Assembly: GCA_033398695.1 (NCBI GenBank) | Contig: CM065806.1 | Coordinates: 48,075,001 to 48,139,000, forward strand | Direction of reading: 5' to 3' | Source: Orobanche coerulescens | Taxonomy: Eukaryota > Streptophyta > Magnoliopsida > Lamiales > Orobanchaceae | Length of the DNA: 64,000 nucleotides | Part shown: piece after piece, positions 1-10,363 of the stretch | How positions within the stretch are numbered: position 1 is the first letter of the stretch | Layout of the letters: every line of letters starts with the position of its first letter | Program-made: the position numbers and the translations under genes | Notes under the pieces: model-generated | The model's database searches: none | Seen by the model: only the letters and a program-made list of their open reading frames with translations | What the model was told of the DNA's origin: nothing

Positions 1-220
1 TGAGCAGTATATTTATTTGGCCTGGTCGGTTAATTGGGTCTAGTTGTGTTTTATTTTGCACATCGTCATCACACTGCCATCATCTCGGTACATCCAGTGC
101 TCGTAAGTTTTCCTTACTCGATTCTTTTGTTTTCTCGGATCTTACTTCCATTTCTTGAACTGTGATTGTTTTCCTCTCGTACTTATCATCGAATTGCTTT
201 TGCTACCACTTATCTCCAGT
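1..220 (+). other. T1 5' leader or rearranged 5' LTR end
   Basis: Non-coding sequence upstream of the T1 gag start. Bases 5-30 resemble 40880-40905 near the end of the T1 3' LTR (shared core TTTATTTGGCCTGGT), so the window may open close to the end of the 5' LTR. The expected GGTGTTACA end and TGGTATC-type primer binding site are not visible. A deletion or rearrangement is likely. Confidence 0.35.
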
Positions 221-1265
221 ATGGATGTTGGAAGAGGTCGAGGTAGGGGTTGTGGCTGTGGTCATGGATGCGGCTGGGGACGTGAGGCATCCAGTGGGGC
301 ACTCTTCTGGAGCCGGCAGTAATGATGGTCGACAGGACCATACTGCTACTTAAGATGGTGCCAACATTGATGTTGCTGCTGTGATGCAACAAATGGTGAA
401 CCAAATGGATGCGATAGCCCAGGCAGTTCAAAACCGGGCTCTGGCTCGTACTGCTCAGTACGGAACAGATTGTTGGCTTCAGGATGTCACCAAGATGCAT
501 CCTTCTCAGTTTTCTGGGGCTTCAGACCCGATTGGCTGGGAGAGGTGGATCAAAAAGATGTCCAAGATCTTTGTTGCCACTAACTGCCCTGAGGATCGCA
601 AGGTCCCAATCGCCCAGTATTTTCTCACTGGGGAGGTTGCTGATTGGTGGGAGGCTGTTGAGCCTCAGGATCATAGTGCTTCATGGGCCGAGTTCAGAGA
701 CCTTTAAGTTGAGTACTGTCCGTGGCCAGTTCGTCAGACCCGGGTCCATGCTTTTTATGATGCTCAGCCTCGAGATGTTCCGGTTTCTCAGGCCATTGCA
801 GATTTCAACCGGGAATTGAGCTACGTGAAGGCCCAGGTTAAGGAGGAGTGCAACAAGATTTGCCACTTTTCTAGGCGGATGAAATCGAGGATTCGTGATT
901 ATGTTTGGAGTTGCCTGCACCACCCTAAAGGACTATCAGAGTAGAGCTCTTGCTTATGATATGTCCTTGACGGCCAATGAGGCAGATCGAGAAAGTAAGA
1001 AACAAAAATCCATCGGTAACTTTTTGGGGCACAAGGGTGGAATTCAGCAGAAGCCTTAGTCTGCTAACGTGCCTGCAGGCGGTTCGGCTTGTTTTTCTGA
1101 GGGCTTCTGAGATTCTACCAGTGCCTCCACTCGAGAGGTTAGATGTTTTAACTGTGGCCAGCTGGGCCATAGGAACCGGAAGTGTCCACGTCCGAAGTTG
1201 AATTGTCATACTTGTGGCCAGCCGGGCCACAAGGCTTCCTCTTGTGATCGTTTGGGGAGGACTCT
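221..1265 (+). pseudogene. gag: T1 gag remnant with two CCHC zinc knuckles
   Basis: Degenerate gag, the nucleocapsid and capsid precursor of the element. It opens at ATG 221 with an arginine-glycine-rich start (MDVGRGRGRG), typical of chromovirus gags. A frameshift follows, and the retrotransposon gag domain runs in another frame from about 360. That segment includes a KVPIAQYFLTGEVADWW stretch (about 601-655) that matches the usual gag core. A TAA at 705-707 and further damage break the middle. At 1142-1183 and 1205-1246 there are two C-X2-C-X4-H-X4-C knuckles (CFNCGQLGH and CHTCGQPGH). The protease that should follow is displaced to 25556 by the copia insertion. Family assignment is firm; exact boundaries are not. 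Confidence 0.82.
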
Positions 1266-1276
1266 TGGTGCCCAAG

Positions 1277-2500
1277 TGTTGGGATAATTAACCCTGTCCG
1301 ATGTTTTGAAAAACTGCCAACATAAAGCAAGCCTTCGCATTGCCATCATACAGCAACAGAGTCATATAGCGCTAAGTATGGAAGCTGTCCCCTCATACAG
1401 CAACACTCCATACAACAACAATTTCTATATAGCCTACAACATAATTGGATACATCATACAAGATGTAAGTATTGATTTCCTCAATACTTATCCATACAGA
1501 ACTAAAGACCATTAGAACGGAATCTGCTTCATTCACTAAAGTCAAGTCCCATTTGAAAAGAAGTATTTAAATACTGAAAGGATAAAGTATTTAAATTCTA
1601 AATCCAACAGAGATCTCAGACAGTGCAAAATCCGGATCTTGGTCTATACAACTCAACCATCCAGTTGGAACGGACTTTTGCTCAACTGACTTTTGCTCAA
1701 TGGATCTTTCTCAAGGGATCTATTCCAAAAGCTATATATACCCCGAAGTTTGAAGTTCAAAAAACACAGACAGATACACAAACACACAATCATACATGCT
1801 GTGAAGAACATTCAAACTGAGCAAATTGAGATATACTGATATTCCAAGAGATCCTCTAAAGAAAAATATATCAAGAGCAATAATATCTCTTCAAGCAAAC
1901 TGCCAATCCTGAGAGAAGAAATATACAAGTGCTCATCCCTGAACAACACATCATCAGCTTAAAGCTCAAGAAAGTCAAGCTGTTGTTCAACCAATGTTCT
2001 TACATTGAAGAAAACCATCAGCCCTGTGTGGACTGAGAAAGCCTTGCTTTTCCTGAACTGTGTGTGACAGATCTGCATTGAAGAGACGAAGCTTCGGAAC
2101 TGTATGTGAAGAAGCCAGTCAAGTTTTAGCTTTGACCAATCTGTGTGAACGGTTGAAAGCTACAATCTTTGTATCAATTTGTGTGAACGATACATTGATA
2201 GGTTTGATTATAGACACGTAGTTGTGTACGTAGTGCTTATAATAAACTTTTTACTCCTGTGTGGAGGACCAGTGGACGTAGAGGGGTTTACCTCGAACCA
2301 CTTTAATTACTGTGTTAATTACCTTCTGCATTTACTGTTTTCATAATTGTGATGATTTTAAGTATACACTGCATACCGAGTTGTTGTATTTACAGCAACT
2401 TACTGTTACAAGACTTCCGCTACGCACTCTAATTTGAAAATCGTATAGCTTGTTGCTCAAACACTTTCCAAGCTGTATTCTGTATACTTAGTGGCCAACA
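1277..2500 (+). repeat. C1 5' LTR (1,224 bp)
   Basis: It starts TGTTGGGATAATTAACC and ends GTGGCCAACA, and is collinear with the 3' LTR at 24192-25401 apart from scattered substitutions and small indels. A TATA-like TATATATA lies at 1733-1740. Open frames inside are short and unsupported. Confidence 0.92.
1733..1740 (+). promoter_or_regulatory. TATA box of C1 5' LTR
   Basis: TATATATA, followed by CCCCGAAG, about 457 bases into the LTR. The 3' LTR has TATATA at the matching place (24637-24642). It probably drives the genomic transcript. The upstream GGACTTTTGCTCAA motif is locally repeated. Confidence 0.6.
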
Positions 2501-2502
2501 AG

Positions 2503-2514
2503 TGGTATTAGAGC
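2503..2514 (+). other. C1 primer binding site
   Basis: TGGTATTAGAGC lies two bases after the 5' LTR. It differs by one base from TGGTATCAGAGC, the usual complement of plant initiator tRNA-Met in copia elements. Confidence 0.82.
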
Positions 2515-2604
2515 AGTTGATTCTAAATCATTCGTATTTTTAACCGAATCAGATCCCTAACTAACTTATTTTTGGAAACTTCTTTGTCTTTCCGAATTTT
2601 AGAC

Positions 2605-4898
2605 ATGGATACCTCATTGATTAATAAGGTACCAATGTTTTCTATTAATGAGTTTGATGACTGGAGAATTAGGATGGAGGCTCATCTTGCCGCCATGCAT
2701 GAAGAGATGATTTATGTAATCCAAGAAGGCCCCATAAAGATCATGAAGGTGAATCCTGCTGCAAGAATTGAAGGCCAAGCTCATGCAGAGATGCTCGAGA
2801 AGGAGCGCGAACAGTGGACCACAGATGATCGGAAACGCGCCAACCTCGACAATGTTGCGAAGAATGCACTACTTGTCACTATTGACAAAGGCACGTCCTC
2901 TAAGGTAAAGAGCTGTAAATCAGCGAAGGATATCTGGGATAAACTCAAGTTAATATGTGAGGGAACTGAGATCTCAAAAGAAAACAAAATTTCAAAATTG
3001 ACTCAGCAATTTGAATCTTTTGAAATGTAGCTAACTGAAACACTTGAGGAACTTGACCTCAGATTCACTGGCATTATTGGTGAACATGAAGCATTAGGCA
3101 AGATTTATACCCAAAAGTAGAAGAACCTAAAAATTCTCATATCTCTCCCTGCCCGATGGGACATTAAGACCACAGCTATGCATGTGTCGTGCAATCTTAA
3201 TGAAATATCTACTTTTGATCTCTTTTCTGACCTCAAAGCATTTGAGTATGATATAGACAAGAGAGAGAAAGCTGAAGAATCACCTGCAAGGACTATAGCA
3301 CTGGCCGCTGTATCCAACAGAAGGCATAGCATGCCCATCTCATCAAAGCCTAACCACAAAAGTGCTGACAGCGACGACGACATCCTGTCACAAGATGAAA
3401 TGGCGCTCCTCATGCATATGTTCAAGAAGTTCATCAAGCAGTCGGGAAAGACTCCATTCAGACCCAAGCTTGTTCACAAGGTGAGTACCGAGTCTTCCTC
3501 TGGTGATGCTAACCTGTGTTATAATTGCAGGAAATCAGGACATTATGCAAATAAATGTCCTCATACTAAAGTTCAAAGGTTGCCGGAAGCCGAGCAACAG
3601 GAAAAAGATGAAAGAATACGTGCTTGGAAAAACAAGCTCAAGGCCCTGATTGGCGAATCAGAAGTCTCCCCTGCACCAATAAAGTCCGAAGAATGTCTAC
3701 AGGCAGTCACTGACAGTGACACGTCAGATGATAAATTTGAAGATAAAGGATATATGTGCTTCATGGCCAAAGACATACCAGAAGAAGAAGATAGCGATGA
3801 TGAGGTAAGCTCAACCTCAATTACTCCTGCAAATGCATCTCATACCTTTGAAAATAGGATGAATGAATTCAAAAACATTCAAAAGGCCCATGAGGCATTG
3901 AAAATGAAAACATACAGCTCCAAATTTCTAACCTAGAGCTGAGGGAATAAAACGACTTGCTAAAAGTAAATTACAAAAATATGTTTGTTGATCGTAAAAA
4001 AAGCAAAGTCGATCATGAAAAACTCATGGAGAGTAACCATCAACTTGCTCACGAACCAAATGAGGCTAAATCTCACAGTGAAAGCAAGACAAATGATTTT
4101 GTTCTGCTCCAAGACAAAATAAAAACTCTCGAAAAACGAGAAGGAGAACTTGAGACCATCTTGAAATCTGTCGAGAAATCATCTAAAATGATGGAAGAAA
4201 TTCTAAGCACTGGGCAATATACTCATGATAAAAGTGGATTAAGATTCAGCTCATTTTCTAATAAAGGGAAAACTAGTACTGTGTTCGTCAGGGGTGTGGA
4301 ACCCATTCCTGTATCGGAAGATATCCCGAGTCCTGTGAAGGCACCTGTTGCACCGCGAATAGCAAAGGCTGCCATTCTGCCACCAAAGTCCTATTTCAGA
4401 CAGCAGAATCCTCAGCCATTCAGACCTGTACGGCGTAACCAACAGTATGCTCCCCGAGCATATCAAAAGCGCCAGCAGCCTTCCAGAAAGAAGGTTGTAC
4501 CCAAATATCAAAGGCCCGCACAGCTGTACTTCCAACAGTACAGCGCGCCTAGATATTGGATATAGGAGCCTCGTTATCCACCGCGAAAGCAGATTGCCGC
4601 ACAATATCAACAACAACTTTGGGAATCCAACTGGAGACCCAGAAGGCAAGCTGTTAGGCCGAAGAAAATGGCTCCATCTCCAAGACGGCATTCGTACTGG
4701 ATTAATAATAATAACCCTGGATTTTTCATACATAATGATTATCATGGTTACAGTGACTACGTGCCTGCCCCACGTAGACATCGCAACTACGGACCTAAAG
4801 CATCCTACAGTAAACCCATTCCTGTCAGGAAAATCTGGGTACCTAAAGGCACTAACATCCATGGACCCAACAATCAAAGGGGACCTAAATCTACTTAA
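2605..4898 (+). pseudogene. gag: C1 gag (UBN2-type domain, zinc knuckle, coiled coil)
   Basis: The gag of the copia element, broken by stops and a frameshift. I place the start at ATG 2605 (MDTSLINKVPMF), the first ATG of a frame that opens just upstream. A copia gag domain covers about 2640-3330, with the expected DIWDKLKLICEGT motif. In-frame TAGs at 3028 and 3118 interrupt it. A single C-X2-C-X4-H-X4-C knuckle (CYNCRKSGHYANKC) is at 3517-3558, followed by an acidic segment. The frame changes near 3935. The next segment is rich in K, E and L, probably coiled coil (3957-4200), then basic and rich in R, Q and Y up to a TAA at 4896, with a TAG at 4563. Long gags of this layout are typical of the SIRE lineage. 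Confidence 0.82.
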
Positions 4899-6425
4899 TT
4901 TATTTGCATACAGGACATCTTAGAGAAGGACATCTGGTACTTTGACAGCGGATGTTCTCGGCATATGACAGGAGACAAAAGCAAGCTGTCAAATTACGTA
5001 TAAGGTCGCGGTCCAAAAGTGCTCTTCGGTGATAAATCTAAAGGAAGAACAAGAGGGAAGGGAACCCTCTTTGTGGGAAAATTCAAAGTCATCGATATAT
5101 CTTATGTTGAAGGCTTACAGTACAATCTACTTAGTATTAGCCAGTTCTGTGACAAAGAGTTCTCGTTGAAATTCTATATAGATCACTGTAGAGTCACGAA
5201 CATCCTAACCAAAGAAGTTGTGATCAAAGGAAGCAGATCAGGTAATATGTATATTGCTGACTGGATACCTACGAGCTCCACAATTCCTTGTTTTGTTGCC
5301 AAAGGCACTACAGATATAAGCTGGTTATGGCACAAGAGGATGTCTCACGTCAACATCAAGATGATTAACAAGATTGCTAGACAGGACATGGTCAGAGGTT
5401 TGCCAAATGTGACATTTCAAAAAGACAGCGTCTGTGCACCCTGTCAGAAAGGCAAGCAAATCAAGACCACCCTGAAAAGCAAATCCTACCTTTCCACTCA
5501 CAGAGTTCTGGAAATGCTGCACATGGATCTATATGGTCCTGTAGACCCGGTAAGTTTGGGTGGTAAGAAATACTGTCTCGTTATTGTTGATGATTATTCC
5601 AGGCATGCTTGAACAATCTTCCTAAGCAAGAAGAAGGAAACAACATCAAAGCTGCCCGAGCACCTGAAAACGCTTCAAAATGAGAAAGGGTTTAGTATCG
5701 TGTCCATTCGTTCTGATAGAGGTACTGAATTTACTAACCGCTTTATAGAGCAATACTTTTCGAAAAATGGGATACAACACGAATACTCAGCTGCCCGCAC
5801 GCCTCAACAAAATGGTGTCGCGGAGCGAAAGAACAAGACGCTAAAAGAAGCAACAAGGACCATGATTGCCGCAAGCAAGTTGCCACAGCATTTCTGGGGC
5901 GAATCCACCAATACAGCGTGCTATACACAAAACCGTCGTATCATCAACAAGCACCACAACAAAACAGCATACGAGGTATGGAACAACAAAACTCCATTAG
6001 TTTCGTACTTTCACATTTTTGGATGCAGATGTTATGTTTTAAACAATGGGAAGGATCAACTTAGAACCTTCGATGAGAAGTCGGATGAAGGGATATTTGT
6101 TAGATATTCCTTTGTCATCAAAGCTTACAAGATCTTTAATAAAAGGAAGCTGACAATTGAGGAATCCGTACATGTAGTGTTCTACGAATCTCACCATGAT
6201 CCTACAGGAGTAGAAGATATTACTCAGAATATCCAACAACTCACCATTGATAACCCTACAACTCCTATAGAGCCTGTCGTTGACTTAGAAATCAACCCCA
6301 CAGCTGTAAGAACAGAAGTAGATGAAGCCAATGCTGTACAAGCTGAAGCTGAAACTATAGCAACTCAAGATACAGTACGGGACGCCGAATTAGAACCCGA
6401 CAGGAGATGGTTAAGATATCACCCA
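4899..6425 (+). pseudogene. pol: C1 pol: protease and integrase
   Basis: The frame continues directly from the end of gag. The aspartic protease active site appears as FDSGCSRHMTG (about 4941-4973), the usual copia form of D-S-G. A pre-integrase zinc domain follows with WHKRMSHVN (H..H) and CAPCQKGK (C..C) at 5328-5460. The integrase core keeps its acidic residues: D in HMDLYGPV (about 5521), D in RSDRGTEF (about 5709) and E in NGVAERKNKT (about 5811-5840). Stops are TAA 4998, TGA 5610 (where the family has Trp, so TGG to TGA) and TAG 6426. PR then INT ahead of RT is the diagnostic copia order. The protein would be inactive as it stands. Confidence 0.88.
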
Positions 6426-7517
6426 TAGGAGCTGATCATTGGAAATATTGATGCTGGTGTATCTACTCATAGGAGAATACAGAGTACACAAGGAAATGTA
6501 CTATGTGTGCAAGAAGAACCCGAGTATGAGACATCTCCATTTCCTATATGGAAGTCTCTATCCGAACTTAGAAGACTTAATATATGCATTATCACTGTAT
6601 TCTTAGCTCAATCTGAACCCGTTTCCACCAAAGAAGCTCTAGACAATTCTCATTGGATTACATCTATGGAAGAAGAGCTAAATGGTTTCGAAAGAAACAA
6701 TGTATAGTATCTACTACCCAGACCAATGCATCAATCCGTAATTGGAACAAAATGGGTATTTAGAAACAAAAAGGATGGAAATGGACTCATTATCAGAAAC
6801 AAATCCCGTCTAGTTGCACAAGGCTACAGACAGGAAGAAGGCATAAACTATGATGAAACTTTTACCCCTGTTGCCAGACTAGAAGCCATTAGGATATTTT
6901 TAGCCTTTGCATCCCATAAGAGCTTTATTGTTTACCAAATGGATGTGAAGAGTGCATTCCTGAATGGAGAACTTGCCGAAGAAGAATATGTTGAACAACC
7001 ACTAGGGTTTGTCAACACAGAAGGCGGAGACCTTGTATACAGGCTAAGGAAAGCGCTATATGGACTTAAGCAAGCACCTAGAGCGTGGTATGAGACCCTG
7101 TCCCTGTATCTAACCGATAATGGATTCGAGAAAGGTGTTGTGGACAAGACCTTATTTAAAATACAGGAAGGTGATGACCTCCTGATGGTTCAAATATATG
7201 TAGATGATATTATATTTTGTTCAACTAACCTTGCTTTATGTCAAAGGTTCTCTCATATCATGCAAAGTAAATTTGAAATGAGTATGATGGGAGAACTTAG
7301 TTATTTCCTAGGATTGCAGGTAAAGTAGTTGCCTACAGGGATATTCATCAACCAGGAAAAGTACAGCAAGGAGCTTCTCAACAAGTTTGGAATGAATAAA
7401 TCCAAATCATCGTCAACCCCCATGAGCACTTCCGTGCAAATTAGTGCTTACGAAGCTAGAAAGTCGGTTGGATTGATCAATCACTCTACAGGAAGATTGG
7501 CTCACTCCTGTACCTAA
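6426..7517 (+). pseudogene. pol: C1 pol: reverse transcriptase
   Basis: Ty1/copia-type reverse transcriptase (RVT_2 family), which copies the element RNA to DNA in virus-like particles. Visible motifs are [31 protein letters not shown] and [19 protein letters not shown], followed by the catalytic YVDDIIF at about 7198-7218. A TAG at 6705 replaces a Trp expected in the linker before RT, and a TAG at 7326 and a TAA at 7515 cut the frame. The frame shifts by one base near 7505, after which RNase H continues in another frame. The catalytic aspartates remain. Confidence 0.88.
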
Positions 7518-8133
7518 CGGCTAGCAGGCCCAATATTCAGCTTGCTGTAGGAGTGTGGCGCGATATCAAGTAGCACCTACAGAATCATACTTCACAACAG
7601 CCAAACGAATCCTGAAGTACGTCAAAGGAACAGTCGACGTAGGACTATGGTATCCTAAAGAAGGTGGATTCGATTTAGTTGGCTACAGCGACTCGGATGT
7701 CGGAGGTTGCAAGCTAGATAGGAGGAGTACAAGCGGAACTTGTCACTTTCTTGGACCTAGACTGGTATCTTGGTTCAGTAAGAAGCAATTGGCAAACTCG
7801 CATTCCACAGCAGAATCAGAATACTATGCTGCTGGTAGTTGCTATATGCAGATCCTTTGGATGAAACAACAGCTGTCAAACTATGGAAATGAAGCCAAGG
7901 AAACACCGATTATGTGCGATAGCACGAGTGCCATTGCAATAACGCACAACCCTGTATTGCACTCGCGCACTAAGCACATCAATATGAAGCATCACTTCAT
8001 TAGGAATCATGTTGAGAACAAAGATGTTCGGATCGAGAAAGTTCATACAGATATCCAGTTAGCCGACATCTTTACCAAACCTCTCAGCATAGCAAGATTC
8101 TGTATGCTTCGACGAGAATTGGGATTGCTATAG
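7518..8133 (+). pseudogene. pol: C1 pol: RNase H
   Basis: Copia RNase H, which removes the RNA strand during reverse transcription. After the frameshift the frame reads RILKYVKGT, then GYSDSDVGG (first catalytic Asp), STAESEYYAA (Glu), CDSTSAIAI (Asp) and RTKHINMKHHFIR (His region). It ends with the family-typical DIFTKPL and a TAG at 8131. This segment has no internal stop. Confidence 0.88.
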
Positions 8134-8773
8134 CCTGACTCCCTGTAAGTTTTTAATGCTTTCACTCAACAATTGAGGTGGAATGCTGTAAGACCCACGA
8201 ATACAGTATCCACCATTAATTATCAGTACACTCAGACATTCCAACAGCACTGTAGGACAATGAAGACACTTTTCCTACAGATGACGTGTGCATTAATTAA
8301 GGGGGAATGTAGTATGACCTATGAATACAGTATTAATCCGAAGATTGCTGTATGAAATGAATCCTGTATGTACCTTTTAAGGGGGAACGCTGTATTTTCG
8401 CGGATACAGCACATACTGTGGGAAATCAATTAATAATATAATAATATGTTATTCCTTCTAAAACAATTTTTAGTCCACGTGCCCTGTCAATATATCAAAC
8501 GTCTTGGCAATAAATGGTTTGCATGACATCTGGACTATTTTCTATCAAACGCCGCGACTTTTCAAATTATTTTATAATTTCACACCGCCGTTTCGGGCAA
8601 TAAGGGAAGACTAAACATTAGATGTGGGACCCGCTATAATTTCAAAATCTGATGGATAAGATGTACCTGTTACGCTCAGTCCATCCTGTTCGTTCATTTA
8701 AAACAATGGTTCCCATACCTTAAATCTGACCGTTCACTGTCTGCAAAAACCTACAACTTCCACCGCCCACAAA
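8134..8773 (+). other. C1 spacer between pol and extra ORF, with three hairpins
   Basis: About 640 bp without a credible gene. Three inverted repeats built on CTGTA/TACAG lie at 8183-8209, 8306-8334 and 8389-8410. The last two are each preceded by a purine tract TTAAGGGGGAA resembling the polypurine tract before the 3' LTR. The remainder is AT-rich and leads to a TATA box at 8774. Confidence 0.7.
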
Positions 8774-8780
8774 TATATAA
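8774..8780 (+). promoter_or_regulatory. Candidate internal TATA box for the C1 extra ORF
   Basis: TATATAA followed by GGACTG lies 80 bases before the first ATG of the extra ORF, outside any LTR. The spacing suits a plant promoter with a start site near 8805. A short upstream ORF starts at 8791. No expression evidence is available here. Confidence 0.45.
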
Positions 8781-8853
8781 GGACTGTATCATGCTCCCTT
8801 CGACCTTTTACGCTTACTGCAAAATTAAACTGTCTTAGAGCATACAACCTATA

Positions 8854-9269
8854 TTGCTTTTTGCAAATTTTCTGCACTTATTCTCTGTAACCCCTATTTG
8901 CCATAAGAAGCGTTTCTTTTTACCTTATGTTTATTTGCATGATTTTTGTTGCTGTGTTGTTGAAAACAGGACCGGTGCGTTCGAGATGTGCACCAACTTG
9001 CAGTTCAGAATGATGGTCGCCATTATGTCCGGCGAAAAAGTCAACTGGTGTCAAGTTATTCTGAAGAGGCTGCATGAAGAAGTTTCGAAGCCTGTCTCTC
9101 AGAAGAAATCGTTTGGGCTTTTTTTGAATTCTCTTCTTATGAAAATTGGCCTGCCACAGTCTCGTGATGCTAAGAAAATCGGCTCCGGGAAGTTTATTGG
9201 TGGGATCAAGCCCACAGTTTTCAACAAGGATAGTCTTCAAGCCAACCGACCCCATGTCAACTACATGCC
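8854..9269 (+). pseudogene. C1 extra ORF, 5' part (plant transposon-protein-like domain)
   Basis: First part of a third ORF after pol, cut by R1. The frame opens at 8854. The first 40 codons are hydrophobic and T-rich and end at TTGTTGAAAACAG (8956-8968), a good splice acceptor, so the true start may be ATG 8986 (MCTNLQFRMM). The segment with VAIMSGEKVNW, VILKRLHEEV and FGLFLNSLLMKIGL resembles the putative plant transposon protein domain found in extra ORFs of plant LTR elements. That assignment is from memory and moderate. The frame resumes exactly at 21305 once R1 and one copy of its ATGCC duplication are discounted. Function is unknown. The position is that called env-like in SIRE elements, but no envelope feature is visible. 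Confidence 0.65.
9265..9269 (+). repeat. Target site duplication of R1, left copy
   Basis: ATGCC immediately before the R1 5' LTR, identical to 21300-21304. Confidence 0.92.
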
Positions 9270-9373
9270 TGTTGTGCGGCATTTAAACACGCCTCGAAGG
9301 CGATCGTCATAGCAGTCGGGAAGTCTACCATGAGGGATATGCTCGGGGCAAACACCCTGAACTAGGTACCCAC

Positions 9374-9450
9374 GGCGATCGCCTTTTGTTGATTGGCGAT
9401 CGTCTTTTGTTGATTAGGCGATCGTCCTTTGTCGATTGGCGATCGTCTCG
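9374..9450 (+). repeat. GGCGATCG tandem repeat in R1 U3
   Basis: About three and a half copies of a 21-22-bp unit, GGCGATCGTCTTTTGTTGAT. The first copy carries the perfect palindrome GGCGATCGCC. The 3' LTR has the same array at about 20447-20523. It lies about 400 bp upstream of the TATA box, as an enhancer-like array would. Confidence 0.85.
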
Positions 9451-9532
9451 TGCCACGTATTAATCTGAGATCCGTCAGAAGTCACCAAAGCCCAAATCTC
9501 GGGCTGGGACCCGCGTGCATATCTCAAAAGGT

Positions 9533-9680
9533 GCTGACAGACAAGATCGGTGCCCACTGCCTGTCACCTACTTCACCTACCAACAGGGCCGCAGACCTGC
9601 GAAAAGTACTGACAGACAAGACCTGTGCTCACAGTCTGTCACCTACTTCACCTACCAACAGTACCGCCGAAAAGGTGGGT
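9533..9680 (+). repeat. Two copies of a ~75-bp repeat in R1 LTR
   Basis: Units begin GTGCTGACAGACAAGA and GTACTGACAGACAAGA and share CTGTCACCTACTTCACC. The 3' LTR carries the same pair, slightly shortened (about 20603-20750). Confidence 0.8.
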
Positions 9681-9854
9681 GACAGCGGCTCAGGGCGCAT
9701 GCGAGTTCCCCGTCAGACCGTACAACCAACTGTCAGTAACTACCGCGGACTTTAAGGGAAAAGCCCCACGCGACGAGACGATCGGCCGTCTTATTATAAT
9801 ATAAATAACTACGATCGGCTGCGATCGCAGGAGGGCCCCAGGAGCTTGGTCTGC

Positions 9855-9863
9855 TATAAATAG
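9855..9863 (+). promoter_or_regulatory. TATA box of R1 5' LTR
   Basis: TATAAATAG, a near-perfect plant TATA box. The same sequence occurs at 20919-20927 in the 3' LTR. Confidence 0.78.
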
Positions 9864-10236
9864 AAGGTCCATAACACAGAACAAGGACCGCGAAATACAC
9901 AGCAAACAAGAGAGAGAAAAGAGAAAGACATTCTCACACATAGAACATCCATAGCAAGAATTCACAGAACTCCATATCTGATTCTTCCGGCATTCTATAC
10001 GCTCCACAGCTTAGAAAACTAGAATCCTTTACACTCTTTGTGATAGATTCTAACGTTAATATTTGTACTCAACAGTATACTTATTAATAAAATCTTGCGA
10101 GAGCATTCAAGCCCGGGATTAACAACCCCGGCAAATCTTGTGTCATTTAATTTCTCACGGACGTGCTCCCGCACTTGTTGGTTACTCGATCATTCCAGCA
10201 ACATTATCTTCGGATAATATTTTGGGTAACAACAAT

Positions 10237-10248
10237 TGGCGCTAGAAG
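10237..10248 (+). other. R1 primer binding site
   Basis: TGGCGCTAGAAG starts two bases after the 5' LTR end, followed by ACGGGGG. The TGGCGC class is usual for Tat-clade elements. I do not assign the tRNA. Confidence 0.72.
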
Positions 10249-10363
10249 ACGGGGGACTTACCTTCACTTTTATTCCGATCGTCTCGTAGAACACTCATTG
10301 TTCTCCGGACTCACACTTGAAGAAACACTCACTGTTCTTCAAAAGAAACAAACCTCCAGAAAA

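Larger units (their letters stand above)
9270..10234 (+). repeat. R1 5' LTR (965 bp)
   Basis: It runs from TGTTGTGCGGCATTTAAAC to GGGTAACAACA and matches 20343-21299 almost throughout. Inside are a 21-22-bp tandem repeat (9374-9450), a repeat of about 75 bp present twice (9533-9680) and a TATA box (9855-9863). Short open frames within it are not genes. Confidence 0.94.

Noticed and set aside
4251..4877. Minus-strand frame of 208 codons opposite copia gag
   Set aside because: It shadows the basic, low-complexity end of gag. No motif, no start context and no homologous feature was seen.
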